Source of the DNA: Phascolarctobacterium sp.
Lineage (GTDB): Bacteria > Bacillota > Negativicutes > Acidaminococcales > Acidaminococcaceae
Direction of reading: 5' to 3'
Assembly: GCA_017467905.1 (NCBI GenBank)
Contig: JAFUKD010000010.1
Span: forward strand, 1 to 64,000
Length of the DNA stretch: 64,000 nt
In this document: piece after piece, positions 15,663-25,311 of the stretch
How the letters are laid out: each line of letters begins with the position of its first letter
How positions within the stretch are numbered: the first letter of the stretch is position 1
Position numbers and translations under genes: made by a program
Notes under the pieces: model-generated
What the model was told of the DNA's origin: nothing
Seen by the model: the letters and a program-made list of their open reading frames with translations, nothing else
Databases searched by the model: none

Positions 15663-17255
15663 TTACCCTTCGCAGTTAATCAGCTTCACGTCAAAGATGC
15701 CGTCTACACCGCGGAGCTGGAGCATAATATCATTGGGAATGTCGTTGCCAACAGCAATAGCCATAATGTTGGTATCGTCCTTTGTAGTTCTGCCAACCTG
15801 CATGCCATTGATGTTAATGCCTGCATTACCAAGGATGGTTGCCATTTGACCAATCATATTGGGTTTGTTAGCGTGAGGAGCAAGAAGCAGGTAGCCTTCC
15901 GGTTTGAAGTCCACTCTGTATTGGTCAATCTCCACAATTTTGGGTTCTTTGCCGTCGAACAAGGTGCCAACCAATTTATGTTGACCTTTATCAGTAGTAA
16001 TCTTCGCAGTAATAGCAGTAGTGAAGTAGCCAGCTTTATGGGACTTGCTTTCTTTCACATTCAGGTTGCGGTTTTTAGCAATTCCCGGTGCGTTTACATA
16101 GTTTACAGATTCTTGGAGAATGGGGTTCAGCAAGCCTTTGAGGAAAGCAGTGGTCAAAGCCTGAATTTCAGTTTCTGCCAGAACACCGGTGTATTCCACT
16201 TCAACTTCCTTCACAGGACCATCTGCCAAATAGATGCCCACAGTACCCATACGCTCTGCCAAACCAAAGTAAGGTTGAATTACAGCAGCAACACTCTTAG
16301 GAATGGGAGCCATGTTCACAGCGGTCATTACCGGTTTGCCAAGAAGAGCATCTATTACACCGTAAGCAACGTCAACTGCTACGCCGATTTGCGCTTCAAT
16401 GGTGGAAGCACCAAGGTGGGGAGTTTGCACAACTTGGGGCAAGCCCAAGAAAGGATTGTTTTCCGGAAGCAGAGGTTCGCTGGTGTAAACGTCGATAGCA
16501 GCGCCAGCAATTTTGCCGCTTTTTACAGCGTCAGCTACAGCTTGAGCATCCATGCAGCCGCCACGAGCACAGTTTACAAAACGCACACCATCCTTCATTT
16601 TAGCAATGGTTTCTGCGTTAATCATCTTTTCAGTTTCTTTGGTCAAGGGAGTGTGCAGAGTGATATAGTCAGATTTTGCCAGCAAAGTGTCCAAATCCAC
16701 CAGCTCTACGCCCACTTGACGAGCGCGTTCTTCGGTAATGTAGGGGTCATAACCAATAGTAGTCATTTCCATACCTTGCATACGTTTTGCCACACGGCTA
16801 CCAATGCGACCTACACCAATAATACCCAAGGTTCTGTTTTGCACTTGAATACCGTCAAAGCTTTTACGGTCCCATCTGCCTTCTTGCATGGATTGGTGAG
16901 CCTGAGGAATGTGACGGGTCATTGCCATAAGCATAGCAACGGTATGTTCAGTTGCCGCCATAGTGTTACCTTCCGGAGTGTTCAGTACCACAATGCCACG
17001 AGCAGTTGCCGCAGGAATATCGATATTGTCAACACCAACACCTGCGCGGCCAATAACCTTCAAATTAGTAGCAGCGTCAATCAGCTCTTTAGTTACTCTG
17101 ATTTGGCTACGGCTCACCAGCGCATCATATTTACCAATAATCTTGCACAGCTCAGGGATGGGTAAGTTGGGCATCACATCCACATCAAAATGTTCACGCA
17201 GCAATGCTACGCCTTTCTCGCTTACGTCGTTACTTACAAATACTTTAAAAGCCAT
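15663..17255 (-). CDS. serA: D-3-phosphoglycerate dehydrogenase
   Basis: A 530-residue long-form SerA that oxidises 3-phosphoglycerate in the first step of serine synthesis. The start at 17255 (MAFKVFVSNDVSEKG) is fixed by a perfect GGAGG. Visible parts are the NAD motif GVGRIGSRVAKRM (about 147-159), the catalytic Arg/Glu/His segments (NCARGG, HLGAST), the intervening ASB domain and a C-terminal ACT domain (about 455-530) that usually senses serine. It follows serC and is under the same T-box leader. Confidence 0.96.
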   Translation of the reverse strand: MAFKVFVSNDVSEKGVALLREHFDVDVMPNLPIPELCKIIGKYDALVSRSQIRVTKELIDAATNLKVIGRAGVGVDNIDIPAATARGIVVLNTPEGNTMAATEHTVAMLMAMTRHIPQAHQSMQEGRWDRKSFDGIQVQNRTLGIIGVGRIGSRVAKRMQGMEMTTIGYDPYITEERARQVGVELVDLDTLLAKSDYITLHTPLTKETEKMINAETIAKMKDGVRFVNCARGGCMDAQAVADAVKSGKIAGAAIDVYTSEPLLPENNPFLGLPQVVQTPHLGASTIEAQIGVAVDVAYGVIDALLGKPVMTAVNMAPIPKSVAAVIQPYFGLAERMGTVGIYLADGPVKEVEVEYTGVLAETEIQALTTAFLKGLLNPILQESVNYVNAPGIAKNRNLNVKESKSHKAGYFTTAITAKITTDKGQHKLVGTLFDGKEPKIVEIDQYRVDFKPEGYLLLAPHANKPNMIGQMATILGNAGININGMQVGRTTKDDTNIMAIAVGNDIPNDIMLQLRGVDGIFDVKLINCEG

Positions 17256-17284
17256 TTTATTTTCCTCCATCAATCTATATTACT

Positions 17285-18361
17285 TTATTTGCTGTGTTCA
17301 GCTTGATACTGCTTCATAAATTCTGCCAATGCCACGCAAGCTTCCATGGGAACTGCGTTATAGGTAGAGGCTCTGCAACCGCCAACCAGGCGATGCCCTC
17401 CAACTCCAATGAAGCCTGCTGCCTTAGCTTTAGCAACAAAGTCTTTTTCCAAATCCTTATCTGCCAAGTTAAAGGTGATGTTCATTTTACTGCGGTACTC
17501 TTTTTCAGCGTGACCAATGAAGAAGCCATTGCTTTCGTCAATCACATCATAAATTACTTGGGCTTTTGCCTCGTTGTTTTTGGCAACTGCCTCCACACCA
17601 CCTTGACGCTTAATCCAATGCAAGGTTTTGTTCACCATATAAATGCAGAACACCGGCGGAGTGTTGTAAAGGGAATCGTTTTCCGTAAAGGTGGAATATT
17701 TTAACATTGTGGGTAAATCCTCATTGGCAGTTTCCAGGAAAGATTTTTTCGCAATGACGATTACCACCCCTGCAGGACCAAGATTTTTTTGTGCGCCTGC
17801 ATAGATAAAATCAAAATCTGCTACGTTCACCTTGCGTGAAAGAATATCACTACTCATATCGCAAATTACAGGAAGGTCAAATTTAGGGAAGTCAGGATAT
17901 TCAGTGCCGTAAATGGTGTTGTTAGAGGTGATATGCACATAAGAGGTTTCCAGTTTAAAGGTGAACTCTTGTGGAATGTAGGAATGGTTCTTATCCGCAG
18001 AGCTTGCAGCCTCGTAAGCTTCACCATAGCGCTTCGCCTCTGCCATTGCCTTCTTGCTCCAGACACCTGTGTTGATGTAGGCTGCTCTTGTTTTGGTGAA
18101 GAAGTTTGCCGCCGTCATCAAGAACTGGGTGCTGCCACCGCCTTGAATAAAAAGGATTTCGTAATCATCGGGAATTTCCATCAGCTCGCGCAGCAAGTCT
18201 TTGGTTTCCTTGTGCAGCGCGTCGTATTCAGGACTGCGATGACTCATTTCAATAATACTCATACCGGTATCAGCATAGTTTAAAAATTCTGCTTGAGCTT
18301 CCTGCAAAACCTCTAAGGGCATTGCCGAGGGTCCTGCGTTAAAATTATATGCACGTTTCAT
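17285..18361 (-). CDS. serC: Phosphoserine aminotransferase
   Basis: A 358-residue PLP enzyme of the SerC group that makes phosphoserine. The start at 18361 (MKRAYNFNAGPSAMPLEVL) has AAGGAG seven bases upstream. The PLP lysine is in YAGAQKNLGPAG near residue 195, and HRLVGGCRASTYNA near the C-terminus binds substrate. It is the first gene after the T-box leader, with serA 30 bases downstream. No serB is visible in the window. Confidence 0.96.
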   Translation of the reverse strand: MKRAYNFNAGPSAMPLEVLQEAQAEFLNYADTGMSIIEMSHRSPEYDALHKETKDLLRELMEIPDDYEILFIQGGGSTQFLMTAANFFTKTRAAYINTGVWSKKAMAEAKRYGEAYEAASSADKNHSYIPQEFTFKLETSYVHITSNNTIYGTEYPDFPKFDLPVICDMSSDILSRKVNVADFDFIYAGAQKNLGPAGVVIVIAKKSFLETANEDLPTMLKYSTFTENDSLYNTPPVFCIYMVNKTLHWIKRQGGVEAVAKNNEAKAQVIYDVIDESNGFFIGHAEKEYRSKMNITFNLADKDLEKDFVAKAKAAGFIGVGGHRLVGGCRASTYNAVPMEACVALAEFMKQYQAEHSK

Positions 18362-18382
18362 TTTCAAACTCCTTTTCCAAAA

Positions 18383-18602
18383 AAAATAAGCTCCCATCCC
18401 CTATGGGACGAGAACTTTCCCGCGTTGCCACCCAAATTGCCTTACGGCCAACTCTAATTCGCTGTATCGGGCGAGCCCGTCGGATTCATCATTCGCCGCT
18501 CCGGAGCGGAACCGTCTTGTCCAACTACTGCCTTGCATCAACCGGCAGCTTTCTGAAAGTGCAACAGACTTCTTCTCTTTCATAGCGTTCCATATTAGTA
18601 TT
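18383..18602 (-). promoter_or_regulatory. T-box leader (probably serine-specific) of serC-serA
   Basis: The minus strand carries the T-box sequence TGGGTGGCAACGCGGG (18419-18434), followed by a terminator (TCCCAT-AGGGG-ATGGGA, then TTATTTTTTTT). Upstream are an apical CTGCC...GGCAG hairpin and a GCTCCGGAGC stem. The triplet TCC at 18508-18510, just before that stem, is a candidate serine specifier; tRNA-Ser(GGA) in this window would read it. Uncharged tRNA-Ser would favour antitermination. The T-box itself is clear; the specifier is inferred. Confidence 0.9.
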
Positions 18603-18608
18603 GTATTG

Positions 18609-18636
18609 ATTATAGCACTCCCGCTTTTCCAGTCAA
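18609..18636 (-). promoter_or_regulatory. Promoter of the T-box-serC-serA operon
   Basis: On the minus strand TTGACT (18631-18636) and TATAAT (18609-18614) are separated by 16 bases, placing the start of transcription near 18602. Confidence 0.8.
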
Positions 18637-18723
18637 GAAAAAGTTTTCTTAATTTCTTCAACGCGTAAAAAATCGTTCTTTTCTGTTTAAAAATTTACAC
18701 TACCAAAAATTATCTGATATTTC

Positions 18724-18752
18724 TTGTAATTATGACCAATTTCTGTTATGCT
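18724..18752 (+). promoter_or_regulatory. Promoter of the NSS transporter gene
   Basis: TTGTAA (18724-18729) and TATGCT (18747-18752) are 17 bases apart. The 65-base leader contains a GCAGCA-TC-TGCTGC hairpin just before the ribosome site and several TAG triplets. Confidence 0.6.
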
Positions 18753-18823
18753 ATCACAAGTAGCATTGTAGGCTCTTTATTATTTGTAGTGCAGCATCTG
18801 CTGCGGTAGAAAGGAAGAAAACT

Positions 18824-20152
18824 TTGAATCAAGAACAAAACACCACTAAGTCTAATGACAATTTCAAATCGTCCATCGGCTTCGTCATTGCCTGCGTAGG
18901 CTCTGCCGTTGGACTCGGCAACATTTGGATGTTCCCCTATCGTTTGGGCGAATATGGTGGCGCCGCATTTTTAATTCCGTATTTATTCTTTATCAGCTTA
19001 TTTGGCTGGGTAGGTCTTTCTGCAGAGTTTGCCATTGGCCGTCGTGCAGGAACCGGTACCTTGGGCGCTTACGCCTACTGTTTTGCCAAACGTAAAATGG
19101 AAGGCTTGGGTCGCAAGCTGGGATGGATTCCCCTGATGGGCAGTCTTGGCATTGCCATTGGCTACGCTATCATTATCGGCTGGGTACTGCGTACCTTATG
19201 GGGCTGCATCACTGGCGAGCTTATGACCGCAGATCCGGGTGCGTACTTCGGCGCAGCCTTAGGTGAATTTGGCAGTGTTATCTGGCACACCATTATTATT
19301 GCTTCCACCTGCGTAATTCTTTTGTGCGGTATTGGTGGCGGTATTGAAAAAGCTAACGAAATCATGATGCCCATCTTCTTCCTGCTATTCGTAGGCTTGG
19401 CAGTTTGGGTTTACTTTCTCCCCGGCAGCGGTGCAGGCTATGAATTCCTGTTCATTCCCCAATGGGACAAGCTGCTGAACATAAACACCTGGATTATGGC
19501 AATGGGACAAGCCTTCTTCTCCCTTTCCATTACCGGCAGCGGTATGATTGTTTATGGGGCTTACCTTGATAAAAAGGTGGATATTCCCCAAGCCTCCCTG
19601 CGTACTGCCTTCTTCGACACTTGCGCAGCAATGGTATCTGCTCTGGCAATTATGCCCGCTGTATTCGCTTACGGCATTGGTGCAGGTCGTGGTCCCGCTT
19701 TGGTTTTCCTGGCATTGCCCACAGTGTTCCAGCAAATGCCCTTCGGTCAGTTCTTCGCTATTATTTTCTTCATTGCAGTTCTCTTCGCCGGCGTAACCTC
19801 TCTTATTAACATGTTGGAAGCCGTTGCAGAAAGCTGGGAAAAGAATTTCAATTTAAGCCGCAAGGTGGCAGTTATCACCAGCTGCGCCATTGCTTTGGGC
19901 GTAGGCATCTTTATCGAAGCAGAGCCTAAGGTTGGTGCGTGGATGGACTTCGTTTCCATCATCATCTCTCCCTTGGGAGCAGTGCTGGGTGCTATCTCCA
20001 TTTACTTTGTCCTTGGCTGGGACGATATCCGCAAGGAACTGGAAACCGGTCACGGCAAGCTTTCCGATTTGTTCGGTACGGCAGCTAAATACTTGTATGT
20101 TCCCCTGACCATCATCATCATGGTGTTGGGTCTTATCTACGGTGGCATCTAA
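18824..20152 (+). CDS. Neurotransmitter:sodium symporter (NSS) family amino-acid transporter
   Basis: A 442-residue LeuT-fold transporter with a TTG start; AAAGGAAG lies seven bases upstream and no ATG fits. The first helix carries the family signature AVGLGNIWMFPY (about 30-41), which forms Na+ and substrate sites. About eleven helices can be counted, the short bacterial form. The likely substrate is a neutral or aromatic amino acid, not decided by sequence. A strong terminator follows. Confidence 0.92.
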   Translation: MNQEQNTTKSNDNFKSSIGFVIACVGSAVGLGNIWMFPYRLGEYGGAAFLIPYLFFISLFGWVGLSAEFAIGRRAGTGTLGAYAYCFAKRKMEGLGRKLGWIPLMGSLGIAIGYAIIIGWVLRTLWGCITGELMTADPGAYFGAALGEFGSVIWHTIIIASTCVILLCGIGGGIEKANEIMMPIFFLLFVGLAVWVYFLPGSGAGYEFLFIPQWDKLLNINTWIMAMGQAFFSLSITGSGMIVYGAYLDKKVDIPQASLRTAFFDTCAAMVSALAIMPAVFAYGIGAGRGPALVFLALPTVFQQMPFGQFFAIIFFIAVLFAGVTSLINMLEAVAESWEKNFNLSRKVAVITSCAIALGVGIFIEAEPKVGAWMDFVSIIISPLGAVLGAISIYFVLGWDDIRKELETGHGKLSDLFGTAAKYLYVPLTIIIMVLGLIYGGI

Positions 20153-20176
20153 AAATTTTATAACCTACTAAAAATT

Positions 20177-20212
20177 AAGAAGAGCTCGCGCTTTGCGAAC
20201 TCTTCTTTTTAT
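20177..20212 (+). terminator. Intrinsic terminator after the NSS gene
   Basis: AAGAAGAG (20177-20184) pairs with CTCTTCTT (20200-20207), with CGC/GCG inside the loop, followed by a T run. Confidence 0.85.
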
Positions 20213-20302
20213 TTTGCCTATATGTTTCCAAAAGCGGATACTCTTCTGTAAATCACAGCTAAGCTGTCCAAAACGAAAAGTCCTCTTTAAAATCGTATGC
20301 TC

Positions 20303-22027
20303 TTATAAGGCTTGCAGCTCTACGCTTTTAGCAACTTTATCTAATTGCAGGCACAGCTTATGGTATTTGTTTAAGGTACTGCGGTGTCCAATGCTTACTA
20401 TGGTCGTAGCAGGAAGGCGCTCGCCAACCAAGGTGTACATCTTGGCTTCTGTCTCTTCATCAAGAGCGCTGGTGGCTTCGTCCAAAAACAGCCACAAGGG
20501 TTGCTGAATGTGAGCACGCACGAAAGCAAGGCGCTGCTGCTCTCCGACGGAAAGCACATGGCTCCAATCAGCAACAATGTCTAATTTATCCTTTAGGTAC
20601 CCAATCTGGCACTCTTCCATCAATTTTATCAAAGCCTCGTCGCTTAAAGGCTTATTCCCCGGATAAAGCAAGGCTTCTCGTAAGCTGCCCAAGGGCAAAT
20701 AGGGTTTTTGAGGAATAAACATTAGCTTATCCTGCTCAGGCAAGGCAATCTTCCCCTGAACGTAGGGCCAAATTCCGGCAATGGCGCGCAGCAAAGTACT
20801 CTTGCCACTACCGCTAACACCTTTAATTAAAACATTCTGCCCCGTTTCCAAGGTGAAGTCAATATTTTTCAGTAAGGGCGTACCGTCGGGCAAATCTACC
20901 TGCATATTTTCTGCACGCACTTCTCTGGCCGCCACGAAGCGTTCCAGGTTAAAGCGTTCCGCTTCGGAAGAAACCTCCTGCATATGTCTGCCAAAATAAG
21001 TTAAACGCATAACTACGGCCTGCCAGGAAGCGAGATTGGTATACATATCTACAAAATAAGACAGGCTATCCTGTACGCGTCCAAAGGCACTGGCAACCTG
21101 CATCAACCCGCCAAGAGTAAACTCTTTCGCCAAATAACGGTTCATTGCCGCCACAAAAGGAAAGATAATGGCGATTTGGGAGTAGCCGGAATTAAGCCAC
21201 ACTAATTGCTTCTGCTTCGTTACAATACGCCAGAAATTGTCAAGCAGCAAGGTAAAGCGCTCCTTAAAAACCTTCCCCTCCTGCTGCTCACCACGATAGA
21301 AGGCAACGCTTTCGCTGCTTTCACGCAGGCGTATCATAGAAAAACGGAAGTCTGCCTCGTAACGCTGCTGCACAAAGTTAAGCTTTACCAGCTTGCGCCC
21401 TACAAGATGGGTTAGCCAAGTACCCAAAATAGAATAGAAGAACGCTGCCCAGAAAAGATAGCCTTCAATTTCCCACTGCTGTCCAAAAAGAGTAAACTTT
21501 AGCGAGCCGGAAAGCTCGTACAAAATTACAACGAAGGATGCCAGAGTGCAAACTGATTTTAAAAGGCCAATACCAAAGCTCAGGGTCATCTCTACAAAAA
21601 GGCGTACATCCTCACTAATACGTTGGTCAGGGTTATCTGTATCCTTACCAAACATCTGCAAATGGTAATAGGTTTTATTCTTGAGCCACGTTTCAATAAA
21701 ACGCTCCGTCAGCCAACGCCGCCAGTTCAATACCAGCACCTGCTGCAGGTAGTAAGAATACACTGCCAAAATAATATAAGCAAAGGCAAGCCCAGTAAAT
21801 CTTAGCAGCTCATCAAAGATAAGTTCTGTTTCATAATTTTGCAAGGCACTGTAAAAGCTATTGTTCCAACGGTTTAAGAGCACCAGCATATACACAATGC
21901 CCAAGGTTAAGCTCACAATACATGTCAAAAGGAAGAAGGCTTTTTTCTTTTCTTCCGACTGCCAATAGCTTTTGGTCAAGTACCACACATCACGAAAGAA
22001 TTGTTTGGAAAGGGTAAATTTTTGCAT
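20303..22027 (-). CDS. ABC transporter, fused permease/ATPase (YddA/SbmA-BacA-like)
   Basis: A 574-residue protein from the ATG at 22027 (MQKFTLSKQFFRDVWYL), with GAGGAA upstream. The N-terminal ~360 residues form the ABC_membrane_2 fold shared with SbmA/BacA, peroxisomal ALD proteins and mycobacterial Rv1819c, including WRRWLTERFIETWL and NPDQRISED. The C-terminal ATPase has Walker A GVSGSGKSTLL, signature LSVGEQQRL and Walker B LFLDEATSALDEE. Relatives import peptides or cobalamin; B12 uptake would suit this organism but is only a guess. Confidence 0.88.
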   Translation of the reverse strand: MQKFTLSKQFFRDVWYLTKSYWQSEEKKKAFFLLTCIVSLTLGIVYMLVLLNRWNNSFYSALQNYETELIFDELLRFTGLAFAYIILAVYSYYLQQVLVLNWRRWLTERFIETWLKNKTYYHLQMFGKDTDNPDQRISEDVRLFVEMTLSFGIGLLKSVCTLASFVVILYELSGSLKFTLFGQQWEIEGYLFWAAFFYSILGTWLTHLVGRKLVKLNFVQQRYEADFRFSMIRLRESSESVAFYRGEQQEGKVFKERFTLLLDNFWRIVTKQKQLVWLNSGYSQIAIIFPFVAAMNRYLAKEFTLGGLMQVASAFGRVQDSLSYFVDMYTNLASWQAVVMRLTYFGRHMQEVSSEAERFNLERFVAAREVRAENMQVDLPDGTPLLKNIDFTLETGQNVLIKGVSGSGKSTLLRAIAGIWPYVQGKIALPEQDKLMFIPQKPYLPLGSLREALLYPGNKPLSDEALIKLMEECQIGYLKDKLDIVADWSHVLSVGEQQRLAFVRAHIQQPLWLFLDEATSALDEETEAKMYTLVGERLPATTIVSIGHRSTLNKYHKLCLQLDKVAKSVELQAL

Positions 22028-22091
22028 AGTAGTTCCTCGCACAAAGTTTGTTCCTTCTATTATACACCATAAAATGTGGCATTAGGGAAAA

Positions 22092-22165
22092 ATAAACAAA
22101 AGCCTTGTACACAAACTCCATCCAAAGAGGCGTAGGAAGAATGGAGCCAAGTACAAGGCTTTCAA
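22092..22165 (-). terminator. Terminator of the RND efflux operon
   Basis: AAAGCCTTGTAC (22099-22110) pairs perfectly with GTACAAGGCTTT (22151-22162). A second inner stem is CTCCAT/ATGGAG. On the minus strand TTTTGTTTATTTTT follows. Confidence 0.85.
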
Positions 22166-22184
22166 TTTGTTTTGTCAGTTAAGC

Positions 22185-25100
22185 TTACGCTTCCTTATGT
22201 TTCTTCTTGCTGAAGAAGCGTTCTACAACAACGAAGAGTACCGGAATCAGGAACACACCTACGAAGGTGGCAATGGTCATACCGCCAACAACGGCGTTAC
22301 CCATGGATACACGAGCACCTGCGCCCGGACCGGTTGCAATAGCCAAAGGCACGCAGCCAAGGATGAACGCAAAGGAAGTCATCAAGATAGGACGCAAACG
22401 CAGTTTAGCAGCTTCAATAGCAGCTTGAACTACGGGCATACCGTTTTCCATGTTCATCTTCGCGTATTCTACGATAAGAATCGCGTTCTTCGCAGCCAAA
22501 CCGATAAGAGTAATCAAACCGATTTGCATGTAAACGTCGTTGTGCTGACCGCGGAGGTATTGGCTCAGGAAGCAGCCAAATACTGCTGCGGGAACGGACA
22601 TCATAACTGCCAGAGGAATTGTCCAGCTTTCGTACAATGCTGCCAAGCACAGGAATACGAAAATCAAGGAGATGATGTAAATCTTCACAGAGCTGTCGCC
22701 TGCTTCGATTTCGTCGCGGCTTTGGTCTACCCATTCATAGGTATAGGAGTTGGGCAAAGTTTGTGCTGCAACTTCTTCCAAAGCAGCCATTGCTTGACCA
22801 GTGGAATAGCCTGCTGCCGGGTCACCTGCAATCTTGATTGCACGCGCACCGTTGAAACGGGTCATTACCAAAGAGCTGTTTTGTTTTTCGGAAGTAACAA
22901 GAGTGTTCAGCGGAACAAGGTTACCATCGGTGCTGCGTACAAAGAAGTAACGCATATCGTCTGCACTGGTACGGTAGTTGGGATCCGCCTGCATAACAAC
23001 TTTCCAGGTACGACCGAAGTTGTTAATATCGTTAATTTCGTAGCCACCCAAATATGCTTGCAGCGCGCCATATACACTGGATACAGGCACATGCAGGGTC
23101 TCTGCTTTTTCACGGTCTACATTAAACTTCAAGGTAGGAGTATTGGTGTTCAACGTGGTGTAAATCATCGCAATTTCCGGACGTTGACGAGCAGCGTTCA
23201 GGAAAGCATTAGCACGTTCACCCATGGTAACAACATCTTCACCGCCAAGGTTCATCAGGTACAAGCTCAGGGTACCGGTTTGAGAAGCACCGGGCAGCGG
23301 AGGAGGTTGGAACGCCATTACGTTAGCATCAGGAATTTGATAACCCATGCCCCAAATCATCGGGATAATATCTTGAATGGAGTTATCACGTTCACTGTAG
23401 TCCTTCATACTTACTACTGCCAAGCCTGCACTAGACTTTTGCGCACTAGAAAGAATATCTACACCGGAAACGGTAAGTACATAGTTTACACCGGGGAGCT
23501 TTTCAATACGCTTAGCCAAATCGTCCATAATCTGAATGGTACGGTTGGAGGAAGCGTTTTCCGGTAAGCTTACTGCTACTGCGGACATACCTTGGTCTTC
23601 AGTGGGAACGAAGGAAGAAGGAGTAATCTTCGCCAAATACACAATGCCAACACACAAAGCAAGGAGCCCAACCAGCATAATCTTGGATTTGTGGATGCAG
23701 CTTTCAACTTTAACGGTATATTTTTCCAAAATATTATCATACCATCTGTTGAAGGCAGCAATGCCTTTGCCAATGAAGCCTTTAACTTCTTCCTCTTCGC
23801 CTTTCTTTTTCAAGAGCAGAGCGCAGAGAGCAGGAGTCAAGGACAAAGCTACGATTGCAGAAAGCAACATAGATACGGAAATGGTAATCGCAAATTGCTT
23901 ATACAATTCGCCTACAGTACCGCCGGTAAATGCAGTGGGCACGAATACCGCTGCCAGTACGAAGGCAATTGCCACTACCGGACCGGATACCTCACTCATA
24001 GCGCGATAGGTTGCTTCTTTCGGGGACATTCCATTTTCCTGGATATGATGTTCTACTGCTTCTACTACTACGATAGCATCGTCAACTACCAAGCCGATTG
24101 CCAGAATCATAGCAAATGCGGTCAGGGTGTTAATGGTAAAGCCAAGGAGTACGAAGGAAGCGAAGGTACCAACCAAGGATACAGGTACTGCCAAAAGGGG
24201 AATCAAGGTTGCGCGCCAGCTTCCCAAGAAAATGAATACTACGAAAATAACCAGCACCAATGCTTCAAAGAAGGTATGTGCTACTTTTTCTAAGGATTCA
24301 ATAATGAAGGTGGTGTTATCTTGTACAATAATAACCTTCATATCGTCGGGGAAACGGGTCTCTGCATCCTTTAATACTTCTTTAATATTTTTAACAGTTT
24401 CGATGGAGTTAGCATCGGAAGTCAAGGATACGGGGAATACTACAGAGTCACCGCCACTAATACGGCTGACTACCATATCGTTACGGGGACCTTCTTTAAT
24501 GGTAGCAATGTCTTTCAGCTTGAGGTTTTCACCACTTGCAGAACGTACAATTACATTACCAAATTCTTCCGGAGTTTTCAAACGGCCTTGAGCAGATGCA
24601 GAATAGGTTTTTTCCTGCATTGCTGCGGTAGGTCTATCACCAATGGAGCCTACTGCCGCTTGAATGTTTTGAGTTTTAATTGCGTTGGAAATATCATCAA
24701 CGGTTACGCCCAGCTGTGCCATCTTTTCCGGATTCAGCCAAATACGCATTGCATATTCAGGACCATATTCGTCAACGGAAGATACACCCTTTACGCGCTT
24801 AACTGCGTCGATAAAGTTAGCGTCGGCATAAGTTCTAAGGAACATACTGTCGTAAGTACCATTAGGAGAAACCAGACCGAAATACATAATGGTTTCGGCA
24901 GATTCTTTAGTAGTAGTAATACCGTAGGCAGTTACCTCTGCAGGCATGGAGCTATTAGCCTGAGATACGCGGTTTTGTACTTCTACGGATGCGATGTCAG
25001 CGTTTTTGTCCAAGTTGAATTGAACGTTCAGTTCGTATTGACCATTAGAGGTACTTACGGAGCTCATATCAAGCATGTTCTCAACGCCGCTTACTTTTTG

Positions 25101-25298
25101 CTCAATTGCTTGAGCTACGGACTCTTCTACTGTATCAGCACTAGCACCTACATAGTTAGTAGCTACTGAGATACGCGGCTTAGTAATGTTAGGATATTGT
25201 GCGATAGGTAAGCTGAAGCCAGCCAATGCGCCAAGCAGCGTAATCAGGATTGCCAGCACGATAGCAAAGACCGGACGGTCTATAAAAAAGCGTGCCAT
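22185..25298 (-). CDS. RND efflux transporter permease (AcrB/HAE1 family)
   Basis: A 1037-residue inner-membrane proton antiporter of the AcrB/MexB group, full length. The N-terminus MARFFIDRPVFAIVLAI and the proton-relay aspartates in GLVVDDAIVVVE (helix 4, about residues 400-411) are conserved, as is the lysine of AAKNAILIVEYAK in helix 10. Two large periplasmic loops are present. It forms a tripartite pump with the adaptor encoded 13 bases upstream and an outer-membrane channel that is not in the window. Substrates are unknown. Confidence 0.95.
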   Translation of the reverse strand: MARFFIDRPVFAIVLAILITLLGALAGFSLPIAQYPNITKPRISVATNYVGASADTVEESVAQAIEQKVSGVENMLDMSSVSTSNGQYELNVQFNLDKNADIASVEVQNRVSQANSSMPAEVTAYGITTTKESAETIMYFGLVSPNGTYDSMFLRTYADANFIDAVKRVKGVSSVDEYGPEYAMRIWLNPEKMAQLGVTVDDISNAIKTQNIQAAVGSIGDRPTAAMQEKTYSASAQGRLKTPEEFGNVIVRSASGENLKLKDIATIKEGPRNDMVVSRISGGDSVVFPVSLTSDANSIETVKNIKEVLKDAETRFPDDMKVIIVQDNTTFIIESLEKVAHTFFEALVLVIFVVFIFLGSWRATLIPLLAVPVSLVGTFASFVLLGFTINTLTAFAMILAIGLVVDDAIVVVEAVEHHIQENGMSPKEATYRAMSEVSGPVVAIAFVLAAVFVPTAFTGGTVGELYKQFAITISVSMLLSAIVALSLTPALCALLLKKKGEEEEVKGFIGKGIAAFNRWYDNILEKYTVKVESCIHKSKIMLVGLLALCVGIVYLAKITPSSFVPTEDQGMSAVAVSLPENASSNRTIQIMDDLAKRIEKLPGVNYVLTVSGVDILSSAQKSSAGLAVVSMKDYSERDNSIQDIIPMIWGMGYQIPDANVMAFQPPPLPGASQTGTLSLYLMNLGGEDVVTMGERANAFLNAARQRPEIAMIYTTLNTNTPTLKFNVDREKAETLHVPVSSVYGALQAYLGGYEINDINNFGRTWKVVMQADPNYRTSADDMRYFFVRSTDGNLVPLNTLVTSEKQNSSLVMTRFNGARAIKIAGDPAAGYSTGQAMAALEEVAAQTLPNSYTYEWVDQSRDEIEAGDSSVKIYIISLIFVFLCLAALYESWTIPLAVMMSVPAAVFGCFLSQYLRGQHNDVYMQIGLITLIGLAAKNAILIVEYAKMNMENGMPVVQAAIEAAKLRLRPILMTSFAFILGCVPLAIATGPGAGARVSMGNAVVGGMTIATFVGVFLIPVLFVVVERFFSKKKHKEA

Positions 25299-25311
25299 TT
25301 AGCTTACCTCC

